A DNA stretch of 64,000 nt, taken from assembly GCF_032118995.1 (NCBI RefSeq), contig NC_092656.1, positions 20,852,965 through 20,916,964 of the forward strand. The letters run 5' to 3'. The notes below the pieces were generated by a model. That model was not told the DNA's origin and did not search any database. It worked only from the letters and a program-made list of their open reading frames with translations. This DNA comes from Asterias amurensis. Lineage: Eukaryota > Echinodermata > Asteroidea > Forcipulatida > Asteriidae. The translations under genes and the position numbers were made by a program. Shown in pieces: positions 58,601-64,000 of the stretch; the stretch's first letter is position 1; each line of letters starts with the position of its first letter.

Positions 58601-60786
58601 ATGCAAAATTGTCAGTTTTTTTTTAAATTTTAAAGGTAGGGCAAAGTTGTCTGACCTGTGATTTTTGCATGTGTCATAAGGTGAGTCTTATTTTGCACAA
58701 GACAATTGAAAACACACAATTATAAAAACACACAACAAGGGTGTTCACCCCCCCCCCCCATTCTCTTGCAATTTCGATGACCAAATGGCCCAAATTTCCA
58801 CAGGTTTGTTATTTTATGCATATGTTGGGTGGGGTTAACCAAGTGAGGATATAGTGGTATTTGAAAACTACCAAGAGTAAAATTAAAGTCACTAACTTCT
58901 GACACATACAACAATTAGATCAGACATAGCCCAGCCATTTAAAAGCCCGGACAAGTGTTCATACGTATATCAGACAACAAAAACTGTAAATATTTTCAAA
59001 ACAAACAATTGGATGAAACACATGTTCCAAACCACAAGGTTTACATACACCCCCACACATGCACAATCAGAACATTTCTCGTCCGTTTGTTATTTTTACC
59101 TCCTGTGGTATGACTTTTCTAAGGGTACCAACAAAAAATATGGAATTTTGAAGTAGGAAGAATATCAAGTTTAAAGGCAAACCTTACGGTCAAACGAACC
59201 ACACAATAAAAATCTGTCTCAAGTTCACTCGCGATCATGTTCATGGAAAAATACAACAACACTGAACAACAGCACAGGAAGCATGCTTCCATTCCAGAAG
59301 ACATTTTCAATCCAAGAAAAGGTTTTCTGCATAGGATTTCCCCAAATGGAAAATAACAACACTGAATTTTCTGCATGGAATATTCCCAAACAGGGGTTAC
59401 AAACAGGTGTATTTTGGGTAGATTTCTGTGGTTTTACACAAACACAAAAGACTGAAGCGGGCTTCCTCACACTACAACCGAGAAGGGGGGATGCCAGCCC
59501 CAGGCCAGCACCCCCTTCAATTCTCAATAGGGCATCCGAAGTTCACCTTACCAAAGGGGGGAAGCTGACCGTGTAGTGAACCACCAAATCAAACAGTGTA
59601 AACGGAAATGTCTAGTCTGTGTTTACCTAACGTGAGTACCTTGTTTTTGTTTGGCCACTTAATTCTACTTGACTGGGAATACACGTTAGATAACCCAACC
59701 TAGAATTGCTGGCACACCTTAAAAAAAAAAAATCAAATTTTTATCACAGCAAATTTTCTTTGGTGACAACTTTCATACAGATGGTGATAAATGATTTTTC
59801 ATAATAAACTAGCCAGCTGGACAAGTTGCAAACAAATTGTGTCCGGTGCACTCTTAAAGAGAGGCTCAAAAGTCAAAACTAGTTTTGAAATGCATTCATT
59901 TACCCAACCTCACAATTAAATGGTGTAAATGCCATTTTATTTGATACTCATTCAGAGCAAAAATTGAAACACGATTTCAAAAAAATGAGAATTTGCAAAA
60001 AGCAAACTGTACAGAGAGAAGCTGTTTCGCCGTAAAAAAAGGAGATCAAAGTGTAAAATGACGCCGAGATAGGACATGTTATATTCACATTCATGCACCG
60101 TATGCCTTTGAAACTTTGAAATTGAAAAAGAAGGCCCTCATCTTAAAGGCACTGGACACTATCGGTAATTACTCAAAATAATTGTTGGCATAAAAACTTA
60201 CTTGTGAACAAGCAATGGAGAGCTGTTGATAGTATAAAACATTGTGAGAAACAGCTCCCTCTGAAGTAACATAGTTTTTGAGAAAGAGGTATTTTTTTCA
60301 CTCAAATAATAAAAGACTTCAGCTTAAAAGAATTCAGCTTAAAAGCCTTTTAGTACTCATCTGAAAGCACACAAATGTGTTTTTCCCTTCATTATTGTCT
60401 TGCAACTTTGATGACAAATTGAGTCTAAATTTTCACAAACTTAATATTTTATGCATATGTTGGGGTACACCAAGTTCAAACAATGGTCTTTGACAATTAC
60501 CAAAGGTGTCCAGTGCTTTTAACAAAAAGTTAGGGTAGCCGTTTTGCCATGGAATGGCCGAGCTACATGTACCCATAAGGGTGTTGTTTTACCATACCTT
60601 CGGGGCGATACACGTCTTGCATACGATGCTGTACTCCGCGTTGAACTCACAGGTAAGACACTCCTCCGAGCATGTCTGGCATATGAAGGAGGCTGGGTTG
60701 CCATAGTAACCGTGGTCGCAAGCTTCTTGGCAGACACCGGCCTGGCTAAACATGTCTGGACCGCAACTTTGCATGCATGATGACCC
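31354..60786 (-). CDS. SRCR / furin-like / EGF / Ig multidomain transmembrane receptor (5' partial)
   Basis: Twenty exons join in consistent phase: 60598-60786, 54315-54449, 53672-53759, 47396-47572, 42925-43227, 42301-42520, 41415-41539, 40408-40657, 39536-39710, 38764-39071, 37829-38088, 36743-36924, 36373-36568, 35261-35443, 34579-34881, 33891-34157, 33402-33546, 32722-32849, 32285-32551, 31354-31655. They encode 1400 residues plus stop. Domain order: furin-like, SRCR (93-196), furin, SRCR (315-416), furin, SRCR (539-643), furin, SRCR (771-869), EGF (870-930), four Ig (931-1300), membrane helix (about 1313-1335), 65-residue tail. This is a type I surface receptor; ligand and role are unknown. 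The first visible exon starts with an acceptor, so signal peptide and promoter lie outside. I do not recognise a named orthologue. Confidence 0.88.
32285..32551 (-). CDS. Receptor exon: Ig domain 4
   Basis: 89 codons, phase 1 to 1. LQCEVIG, VSWEKDGEII and DSGTYKCIGSN, with a NQT sequon near the start. It is the last extracellular domain before the membrane. Confidence 0.92.
32722..32849 (-). CDS. Receptor exon: Ig domain 3, second half
   Basis: 128 nt, phase 2 to 1. PTGDLQIVNADMSVMGDYYC gives the second Ig cysteine. The acceptor is gggttag and the donor AATG|gtaagt. Confidence 0.9.
33402..33546 (-). CDS. Receptor exon: Ig domain 3, first half
   Basis: 145 nt, phase 1 to 2. PPKFTMTPKNSEVEQGQ, IQCQAEGKPKPRIHWKKDG. 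It is the only Ig of the four split by an intron. Confidence 0.9.
33891..34157 (-). CDS. Receptor exon: Ig domain 2
   Basis: 89 codons, phase 1 to 1. LGCLVIGHP, VTWSFRG and EDEGEYQCFAEN are I-set Ig landmarks. The donor is a weaker GTTGGT, chosen because it preserves phase 1. Confidence 0.9.
34250..34430 (-). mobile_element. Penelope-like remnant, degraded
   Basis: It shares GAAGACGATCAGAGCAT, an ACCGGTTCTT-AAGAACC hairpin and GTATAACTAAG with 52860-53020, but the GAAAC box has decayed. It lies in the intron between Ig 1 and Ig 2. Confidence 0.55.
34579..34881 (-). CDS. Receptor exon: Ig domain 1
   Basis: 101 codons, phase 1 to 1, a classic one-exon Ig module. The landmarks are SMPCRAKDG, NWLKNGEPI and EDMANYTC, with an N-glycosylation sequon (NYT). 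Confidence 0.92.
35066..35200 (+). mobile_element. CTTAGCAGA-type dispersed repeat
   Basis: GCTTACCAGAAAAAGGTTACCAGCC, GGTATCCTGCTC and CTGCTTAGCAGAG match the family described at 29796-29945. It is intronic. Confidence 0.55.
35261..35443 (-). CDS. Receptor exon: EGF-like domain
   Basis: 61 codons, phase 1 to 1. Six cysteines in the order PCEANSC, GVVC, SAC, MEC, GKQC fit a single EGF-like module. No calcium-binding D-x-D/N signature is evident. It is the hinge between the SRCR/furin half and the Ig half. Confidence 0.85.
35706..36364. repeat. 23-bp minisatellite
   Basis: About 28 tandem units of roughly 23 bp (GAGAGTCCTATATGACGTCCCTT with variants GATATC and ACACC). Some higher-order pattern is visible, with the GATATGAACTCTCTTGAAAG variant recurring at intervals. 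It fills most of the intron between SRCR 4 and EGF and starts about 9 bp from the SRCR 4 donor. Confidence 0.92.
36373..36568 (-). CDS. Receptor exon: SRCR 4 second part (divergent)
   Basis: 196 nt, phase 0 to 1. IACQQLGLGSVVN and LDCQGWESSLSQC are SRCR-like, but the exon lacks the usual FGxGxGxIxLDxVxCxG block in recognisable form and ends in CRSGITSANGDAG. A minisatellite begins 9 bp past its donor. Confidence 0.88.
36650..36715 (-). mobile_element. ACACGGTCGGCC-type element, terminal fragment
   Basis: GACCAACTTGCCCGATCCAAGGCAACATGTCCCTTTAA matches one end of the element at 22370-22690. It is intronic. Confidence 0.5.
36743..36924 (-). CDS. Receptor exon: SRCR 4 first part
   Basis: 182 nt, phase 1 to 0. 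A furin-like end (ACVAKCHHGS) precedes TRLAGGSELEGRIEIRKEG and WGTVCMDDFDMIDGE. The donor is GAG|gtaaga. Confidence 0.9.
36935..36965. repeat. GAAA microsatellite
   Basis: A run of GAAA units (about 36940-36963) just upstream of the SRCR 4 acceptor, where it forms the pyrimidine-rich strand for the minus-strand intron. Confidence 0.85.
37095..37320 (-). mobile_element. ACACGGTCGGCC-type element
   Basis: GGCCGACCGTGTTAAATCGC followed by CAAAGTAAAAGGAAAA and AAACATCTTTCTAACC to CAAGGCAATGTGTCCCTTTAAG. It is a diverged full copy of the family at 22370-22690. Confidence 0.55.
37478..37620 (+). mobile_element. CTTAGCAGA-type dispersed repeat
   Basis: GCTTACCAGCATTAGGTTACCAGCC to GCGAAATTGGGATCC, joined directly to the MITE at 37614. 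Confidence 0.5.
37614..37789. mobile_element. GTTAGGAC-type MITE
   Basis: The inverted ends are TTGATTTCACCAAACTCTTC and TTTTGTGAAATCAGCTGCTG. It is about 176 bp long and lies 40 bp from the donor of the furin exon 37829-38088. Confidence 0.7.
37829..38088 (-). CDS. Receptor exon: furin-like repeats
   Basis: 260 nt, phase 2 to 1. CEHCNSECKTC, SSCPTGQYGN and CKSCKRGFYLEG follow the furin-like pattern. The split glycine codon at its start is completed by the previous exon. Confidence 0.9.
38571..38744. mobile_element. GTTAGGAC-type MITE next to SRCR 3 exon
   Basis: CAGCCGCCGATTTCACCAAC to GTGAAATCGGCTG. It ends about 20 bp from the donor of exon 38764-39071. Confidence 0.7.
38764..39071 (-). 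CDS. Receptor exon: SRCR 3 main part
   Basis: 308 nt, phase 0 to 2. GAWGTVCDDDFDTNDGNVVC, FGEGTGIIALDELRC and a final GVQCSG give a canonical SRCR, followed by the first residues of the next furin repeat. Confidence 0.92.
39536..39710 (-). CDS. Receptor exon: furin repeat and start of SRCR 3
   Basis: 175 nt, phase 2 to 0. Furin-type cysteines (CQDCSGSATECTSC) lead into DIRLVGGNNVFAGRIE. The donor is GAG|gtcagt. Confidence 0.88.
40018..40255. mobile_element. Inverted pair of CTTAGCAGA-type repeats
   Basis: GGGCCCAATTTCACAGAGCTGC at the left and GCAGCTCTATGAAATTGTGCCC at the right are inverted ends around two arms sharing AAATTACCAACCAAATTTCC. It is preceded at about 39995 by a TTCGAATCC Pol III-like box. 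Confidence 0.6.
40408..40657 (-). CDS. Receptor exon: end of SRCR 2 and furin repeat
   Basis: 250 nt, phase 1 to 2. It opens with VVCSGP, closing SRCR 2, then furin-like modules including CAGFFIAADN-like and CPDGFYGD spacing. Confidence 0.9.
41415..41539 (-). CDS. Receptor exon: SRCR 2 second part
   Basis: 125 nt, phase 2 to 1. FGEGTGLIVLDNVMCNGDE through NNCQHDEDAG. The closing VVCSG is in the next exon. Confidence 0.92.
41690..41965 (-). mobile_element. tRNA-derived SINE
   Basis: On the minus strand, GGTTCGATTCC (B box, about 41892-41902) lies after a GGTTGGCTTGTGCATAAAG A-box-like region, followed by a non-tRNA body. It lies in the intron between the SRCR 2 exons. The plus-strand frames over it are not genes. 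Confidence 0.6.
42301..42520 (-). CDS. Receptor exon: SRCR 2 first part
   Basis: 220 nt, phase 1 to 2. LRLVGGSSSLEGRVEVRYD is followed by WGTVCDDQWGLDDADVVC and AELGLG. Here the SRCR front half is in one exon, unlike SRCR 1. Confidence 0.92.
42925..43227 (-). CDS. Receptor exon: furin-like Cys-rich repeats
   Basis: 101 codons, phase 1 to 1, with several CPQGFYPD / CKSGYHPD style modules and regular C-x2-C pairs, typical of growth-factor-receptor furin-like repeats. Confidence 0.9.
43760..44654. mobile_element. hAT-like nonautonomous element with perfect 8-bp TSD
   Basis: The ends are TAAGCTTGGGCGGTTCC and GGACCGCCCAAGCTTA. CAACAACA flanks the element exactly at 43752-43759 and 44655-44662. 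An 8-bp duplication is typical of hAT elements. The interior is full of GGTTCC/GGAACC and GTACATGTAC motifs. No transposase was seen. Confidence 0.82.
46010..46190 (+). mobile_element. CTTAGCAGA-type dispersed repeat
   Basis: CTGCTTAAGCACAAAAAGTAGC to CTGAATATTGGGGCCC, with CTGCTTAGCAGA in the middle. It is intronic. Confidence 0.55.
47396..47572 (-). CDS. Receptor exon: SRCR 1 end
   Basis: 59 codons, phase 1 to 1. WLDNVVCRGTESNLEDC and the final IRCSG match the SRCR C-terminal half. It is separated from the middle exon by a 5.9-kb intron. Confidence 0.9.
48388..48404. repeat. Poly-C run
   Basis: A run of about 15 C residues, followed by A-rich sequence. It is in the SRCR 1 intron. Confidence 0.9.
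48542..48662. repeat. Hairpin-forming inverted repeat
   Basis: Arms 48542-48585 (AGAGTAACTATAAACATGAA...) and 48613-48662 (...CATATTTTTAAAGTTACTCTT) are complementary over about 45 bp around a 27-bp loop, sharing GTAAACTTGCGGGTACAACCATG. Confidence 0.8.
48700..49070 (+). repeat. Two diverged tandem copies of about 190 bp
   Basis: GGTCCTTGTGGGAAAATAAAG at 48720 and GGTCCTGGGGG... at 48904 start parallel copies sharing CATCAAGTTCAAG and CACAATTTTTC. The second contains a poly-G run of about 20 (48909-48929). Confidence 0.65.
49957..50323 (+). mobile_element. Family A MITE, subfamily with TTCAGCTGAA core
   Basis: The ends are diverged family A (TTAAAGACAGGGTG, CCAGTGCATTTAA), but the central hairpin is AAAAGGCTTCAGCTGAAGTCTTTT in place of the GAGACCTC hairpin. 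The copy at 60143-60522 shares this core. Confidence 0.75.
50998..51150. mobile_element. Short MITE with GGGGCCGATTTCACAAAG ends
   Basis: 153 bp between TGGGGCCGATTTCACAAAG and its exact inverse CTTTGTGAAATCGGCCCCA. It is intronic. Confidence 0.8.
51498..51843. mobile_element. TTAA-flanked MITE, family B
   Basis: Terminal inverted repeat AGATGCTATGTCAGATTTTT with TTAA on both sides (51494-51497 and 51844-51847). Its ends are unrelated to family A. It is 346 bp long. Confidence 0.82.
52860..53025 (+). mobile_element. Penelope-like remnant, plus strand
   Basis: AGAAGA, a perfect stem (CGATCAG/CTGATCG) and GAAACGTT at 52875-52912 followed by the GTTCTTCTCAGAAC hairpin. The first catalytic box has changed from CTGA to CAGA, so any ribozyme would be dead. 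Confidence 0.55.
53672..53759 (-). CDS. Receptor exon: SRCR 1 middle
   Basis: 88 nt, phase 0 to 1. It carries GQWGSVCSDRWSLNAANVAC and RQLNLG, the diagnostic SRCR core. It was short enough to be missed by open-frame scanning and was found from its splice sites (gaacag / gtaaga). Confidence 0.9.
53823..53913. mobile_element. Short hairpin MITE
   Basis: ACTTCGGCTACAGCTACGGC...GATC and its near-perfect inverse at 53888-53913 around a 39-bp loop, 64 bp from an SRCR 1 exon. Confidence 0.7.
54315..54449 (-). CDS. Receptor exon: end of furin repeat and start of SRCR 1
   Basis: 45 codons, phase 0 to 0. It ends in VLRLVGGQDQLEGRLE, the conserved opening strand of an SRCR domain. The acceptor is ttacag and the donor GAG|gtgagt. 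Confidence 0.88.
54755..55124. mobile_element. hAT-like element with ATATCG-rich interior
   Basis: TAAGCTTGGGTGATATTGAT and ATATCGCCCAAGCTTA termini. Flanking 8-mers gacacacg and gacacaag differ at one base. The interior is a dense array of ATATCGCGATAT/CGATATATCG palindromes. The terminal bases match those of the 43760-44654 element. Confidence 0.8.
56545..56617 (-). mobile_element. tRNA-like SINE head
   Basis: On the minus strand, GATAGCTCAGTTGGTAGAG is a near-perfect A box and TTTTGAATCCC a degraded B box. The altered T arm and the continuing non-tRNA sequence make a SINE more likely than a working tRNA gene. Confidence 0.6.
56706..57094 (-). mobile_element. Family A MITE, full length
   Basis: TTAAAGGCAGTGGACACTAT to AATAGTGTCCACTGTCTTTAA. 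It is among the best preserved copies in the window. It is intronic. Confidence 0.85.
57095..60142 (-). other. Intron sequence, no additional exon recognised
   Basis: It lies within the intron 54450-60597. It includes poly-C and poly-A runs and a family A-like internal piece near 58740-58870 (GACCAAATGGCCCAAATTT, CACAGGTTTGTTATTTTATGCATATG). The reading frames are short and show no domain. Confidence 0.5.
60143..60522 (-). mobile_element. Family A MITE, TTCAGCT-core subfamily
   Basis: TTAAAGGCACTGGACACTAT to GGTGTCCAGTGCTTTTAA with the AGACTTCAGCTTAAAAG core. It ends 75 bp from the donor of exon 60598-60786. Confidence 0.78.
60598..60786 (-). CDS. Receptor exon: furin-like repeat (first visible)
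   Basis: 63 codons, phase 0 to 0, opening GSSCMQSCGPDMFSQAG and rich in Cys with the C-x2-C spacing of furin-like repeats (CQTCSEECLTC). The acceptor is ctacag and the donor AAG|gtatgg. The following exon (LLYNGQCLDICP) completes the repeat across a 6.1-kb intron. Confidence 0.85.
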
Positions 60787-63236
60787 CTGTAGTAAATAAA
60801 CAAGTACTGAGGTTTAGTATGGACCATTTGCAGGGAAAACATTTGTTTTCCAGGTGCAGGATGACAGCAAACAAAAATCAACACAAAGCAAAGTACACTG
60901 TATGTTCAATATTGAGGGGTACATTGATGTGGTTAACATGCTAAATACATTGACACAAGGTCTTGATTTATAAGGAGACCCCAGAGGCAATGACCTCTGT
61001 TAATTGCCCTTGGTCTTTGTGCCCTTTCGAATGTTACTAGACTTTTACCACTGAACGTGCCCTTTGAAGAATGAAAATGCCTTGTCACAGGTTTACTGGT
61101 GTCAAGTTTGAACTGTGCCTATCATTTTTTTAATTTCAAAGAGGTGTGCTCTTTTTCAAAAAAATATATGTTTTTTTTTAAATAATATTTTAAAAAATTA
61201 TTGCTTCACAGAACAAAAATAGGGGTTTATACTTTGCATCTGTTTCTCTGCTTAAACTTGCTCCAAAATCAAAACCATGTTCTTAGTAAAATTGTTTGCA
61301 CCAAAGTTATTTGAAAGTCTGCCTTGTACTTCTCTAGAACTGGATATCTGTTAGAAACAAGAACTGCACACATTGTACAGAACTATAGTAACTGAATGTA
61401 TGGTACTCTATTATTTGGTTTTACCAACACCAATTTGTGTAAGCACTGTATACTCAGTACTTCAACAAGTTCTGTAAAAAAAAATCCACAGGCATAAATG
61501 TACTCTCTGCAGTGGTACATGTATACATTAACCCTTCTATTGTATTGTACTTCATTCAACATCACCAATCCCTAATGGTACAAAGAGGCTCTATTTGACC
61601 AAAAAGACCCCTATATAAGGTATTTCAAGAGCTCTACCCACTCCTAGACTAAACCACAGAAATGTGGCGAATGCTCAAAGCCAACCGCACCCCAATCCCT
61701 ATACAAAGTCTCTTTCTGTATCCTTCTCAACCACAGTCATTATACTGAACATTCTGAACGTGCTAACCGATGACTGATGCTGGCTTAAAGGAAACAAGAG
61801 TTCGAAGGGGTCTGATACTGAAGCCTTGAGAATTCCCAACGGGTGCCATGACAGCCCTGTTTCCCTTAGCAGGGTTTTCACCCTTCACTTTTCAGTGACT
61901 AAACAGCGGTAGGCTTTGAATTACACGGAAGCCGCCCCCGCCGTTGCCCCTTGTCATGGCCTTGGTGCCCCTTCAGAAGTTTCCCATAGAATTTATGATT
62001 TTAAGAAAACAAAAACAAAAACCTATGTCTTAAACATGTTAAGATGGTTGGTGAAGGGTACTTAAAAATCATCGATGATCGAAACAACATTTCCTTAAGT
62101 AATTTGAGGCACCTGATTTTAGTTTACCCAATTTCATCAAAACAGTAAAGCCAAAATATGGGTATAAAAAGGGAATGCCAATAGCTTTCTAATTCTTCAT
62201 ATGAACCTCCTCGCAACTGCATCATCTAAATCCCGTCTGCATTTAAATGTCAACAAGATAGCATGGATGTCTCAACGTGCATATTGTGATCATGTTTTTT
62301 GTGTGAATAATTCAATTTTACTCATTTGATAAAAACTGTAAGGCAAAAGTATGGGTAACACTTTCTTCACACTTTCTACCCATGAACCTCCTTGCAATTG
62401 CATCATCTACTCCACTGCTCTCGTCTGCATTAACATGACTCCGAGAATGAAATAGCATAAATGTCTCATCGTGAATACCTAAGATTCGCCGCCGGGATCA
62501 GTGTATTCATGAGATGCGGCAGCACGCTGTGTAGCACTTATTGACGCAGACAGTCTTGTCATTCGATCTGGCAACATGACGTGGGTGACTCAGCACTTGG
62601 GATCAGACTCTAACAGATTGGCATTATCAACAGCGCAGGGTACCAGACTTAGGGTTCAGTGAAAGGACAACGGACTCTAGAAAATGAATGTCAATTACTC
62701 ACCCTGTTGGGGGTAACATTTTCTCTTTTTTTGGTTTTTTACCAGAACTGATGTTCATGGCCTGCTTCCAAAAGCAACATTAATGTTTTTTTTGCTTGTC
62801 AGCAGAGAGAAACTAGGTCCATGGACAAATTCATTGAAATGTCAGGGCTTGAATTTGGTGAAGTACACACGTAAATTCAAAAGATCACAGGGCTTGTAGC
62901 CGACATTTCGGCTTAAAAGAAAGAAAAACAAATTGACACAAAGTAACTGTTTTTCTGTAATCTTATGGGACATACTTTTATACTCAACAGAGTTGAAGGC
63001 AGCTATGAGACTCAAAGCTTTGAGTCTTGCAATGTTCACTTTGCAAAGTAAACATTTTAACATAATTTTTTAAATTAAAGATGAGGTGGACTTGTCCAGT
63101 CACGAGTTTATTGGCCTGACGTTAAATGCACTGGCCTCGGCCTGCCGTCGAGTGTAATTTTTGAGCCCTGAATGCTCAGACAAAAATACTTTTTTTTTGT
63201 GAACTAAAGAGCACCGAGTATAAATCTCAGTTTCTC
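60787..63236 (-). other. Upstream intron of the receptor gene
   Basis: No signal peptide, cysteine-rich exon or promoter could be supported. A SINE-tail fragment (GTATACTCAGTACTT to AAATCCACAGGCATAAAT) lies at about 61447-61500. Confidence 0.5.
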
Positions 63237-63600
63237 TTAAAAGCAGTGGACACTATTGGTAATTACTCAAAATAATTATTAGAATAAAACCTTTCTTGGT
63301 GACGAGTAATGTATAACACATTGTGAGAAACGGCTCCCTCTGAAGTGCCATAGTTTTCGAGAAAGAAAGTAATTTTCCACGAATTTGATTTCGAGACCTC
63401 AGATTTAGAACTTGAGGTCTCAAAATCAACCATCTAAACGCACACAACTTTGTGTAACAAGGGTGTTTTTTCTTTCATTATTATCTCGCAAGTACGATGA
63501 CCGATTGAGCTCAAGTTTTCACAGGTTTGTTATTTTATGCATATGTTGAGATACACTAACTGTGAAGGCTAGTCTTTTACATAGTGTTCACTGCCTTTAA
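63237..63600 (-). mobile_element. Family A MITE
   Basis: TTAAAAGCAGTGGACACTAT to GTTCACTGCCTTTAA with internal deletions near the right end. The sequence to the window end (63601-64000) shows nothing further. Confidence 0.78.
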
Positions 63601-64000
63601 CAAATATAGTGTTTATTATTTTCTGCCCACGATTGAACTGATCTGCATAAAGTATTTTAACCATCCATGGTATGCAACCCACGGTATGCTTTGGTCGAAG
63701 ACATCGACACGGAAAATGGCACGACCTTTTTGGATCCATTACACTGATTAGTTCCTCATTTCATTGGAACTGGGTTTTTTTTTCTGCATTAATGTAGACA
63801 AGTTCCAATTTAATAAATTGGACCAAACCGCACAGTCATCACCAACGGCAGTTTAGGGTTCAAGAACATGAGCATGAACTATTTACATTTTTTTTTCTCC
63901 CTGACCTAAATTTTATAATTGCCCCCTGCAGTGTCACGTCCACTAACTAAGGAAAACACGGCACATAGCATTGAAGTTCTAAATGTCAAAGTCATACGAA

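Overview
The window is animal nuclear DNA: intron-containing genes, dense short inverted-repeat transposons, SINE and LINE debris, and no prokaryotic gene packing. The gene content (a scavenger-receptor cysteine-rich [SRCR] multidomain receptor and a flavin monooxygenase pair) and the style of the repeats suggest a marine deuterostome, most likely an echinoderm such as a sea star. The taxon is inferred, because no search could be run.

Region 1 (about 0.36-23.6 kb) holds two tandem, same-strand (minus) copies of a flavin-containing monooxygenase (FMO) gene. They sit in a segmental duplication, unit 1 at about 361-8609 and unit 2 at about 17861-23559. Each gene has two coding exons giving an intact 532-residue protein. 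Each also has a likely noncoding first exon behind a TATA-like box several kilobases upstream, and a splice acceptor that directly abuts the ATG. The units differ mostly by transposon insertions, and the proteins differ at about 20 residues.

Region 2 (about 8.7-16.6 kb) separates the two units. It is a large imperfect palindrome built from a foldback-type element whose ends carry arrays of the palindromic motif AAGTCGACTT. A further copy of the element has been interrupted by a 5'-truncated, frameshifted non-LTR retrotransposon flanked by a 5-bp target duplication.

Region 3 (about 23.6-31.3 kb) is intergenic. It holds MITE fragments, a 1-kb Mutator-like element with a perfect 9-bp target duplication, nested MITEs, SINE pieces and AT-rich sequence downstream of the large gene.

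Region 4 (about 31.35-60.8 kb, minus strand, continuing beyond the window at its 5' end) is one large gene. Twenty exons with fully consistent splice phases encode 1400 residues: furin-like Cys-rich, SRCR, furin, SRCR, furin, SRCR, furin, SRCR, EGF-like, four Ig domains, one membrane span and a 65-residue tail. The tail has an ITIM-like tyrosine motif and a PDZ-ligand-like end. This unusual architecture, a plausible immune or adhesion receptor, is the most interesting gene in the window. Its introns contain minisatellites, hAT-like elements, SINEs and MITEs. The 3.2 kb beyond the first visible exon shows no coding sequence I can support.
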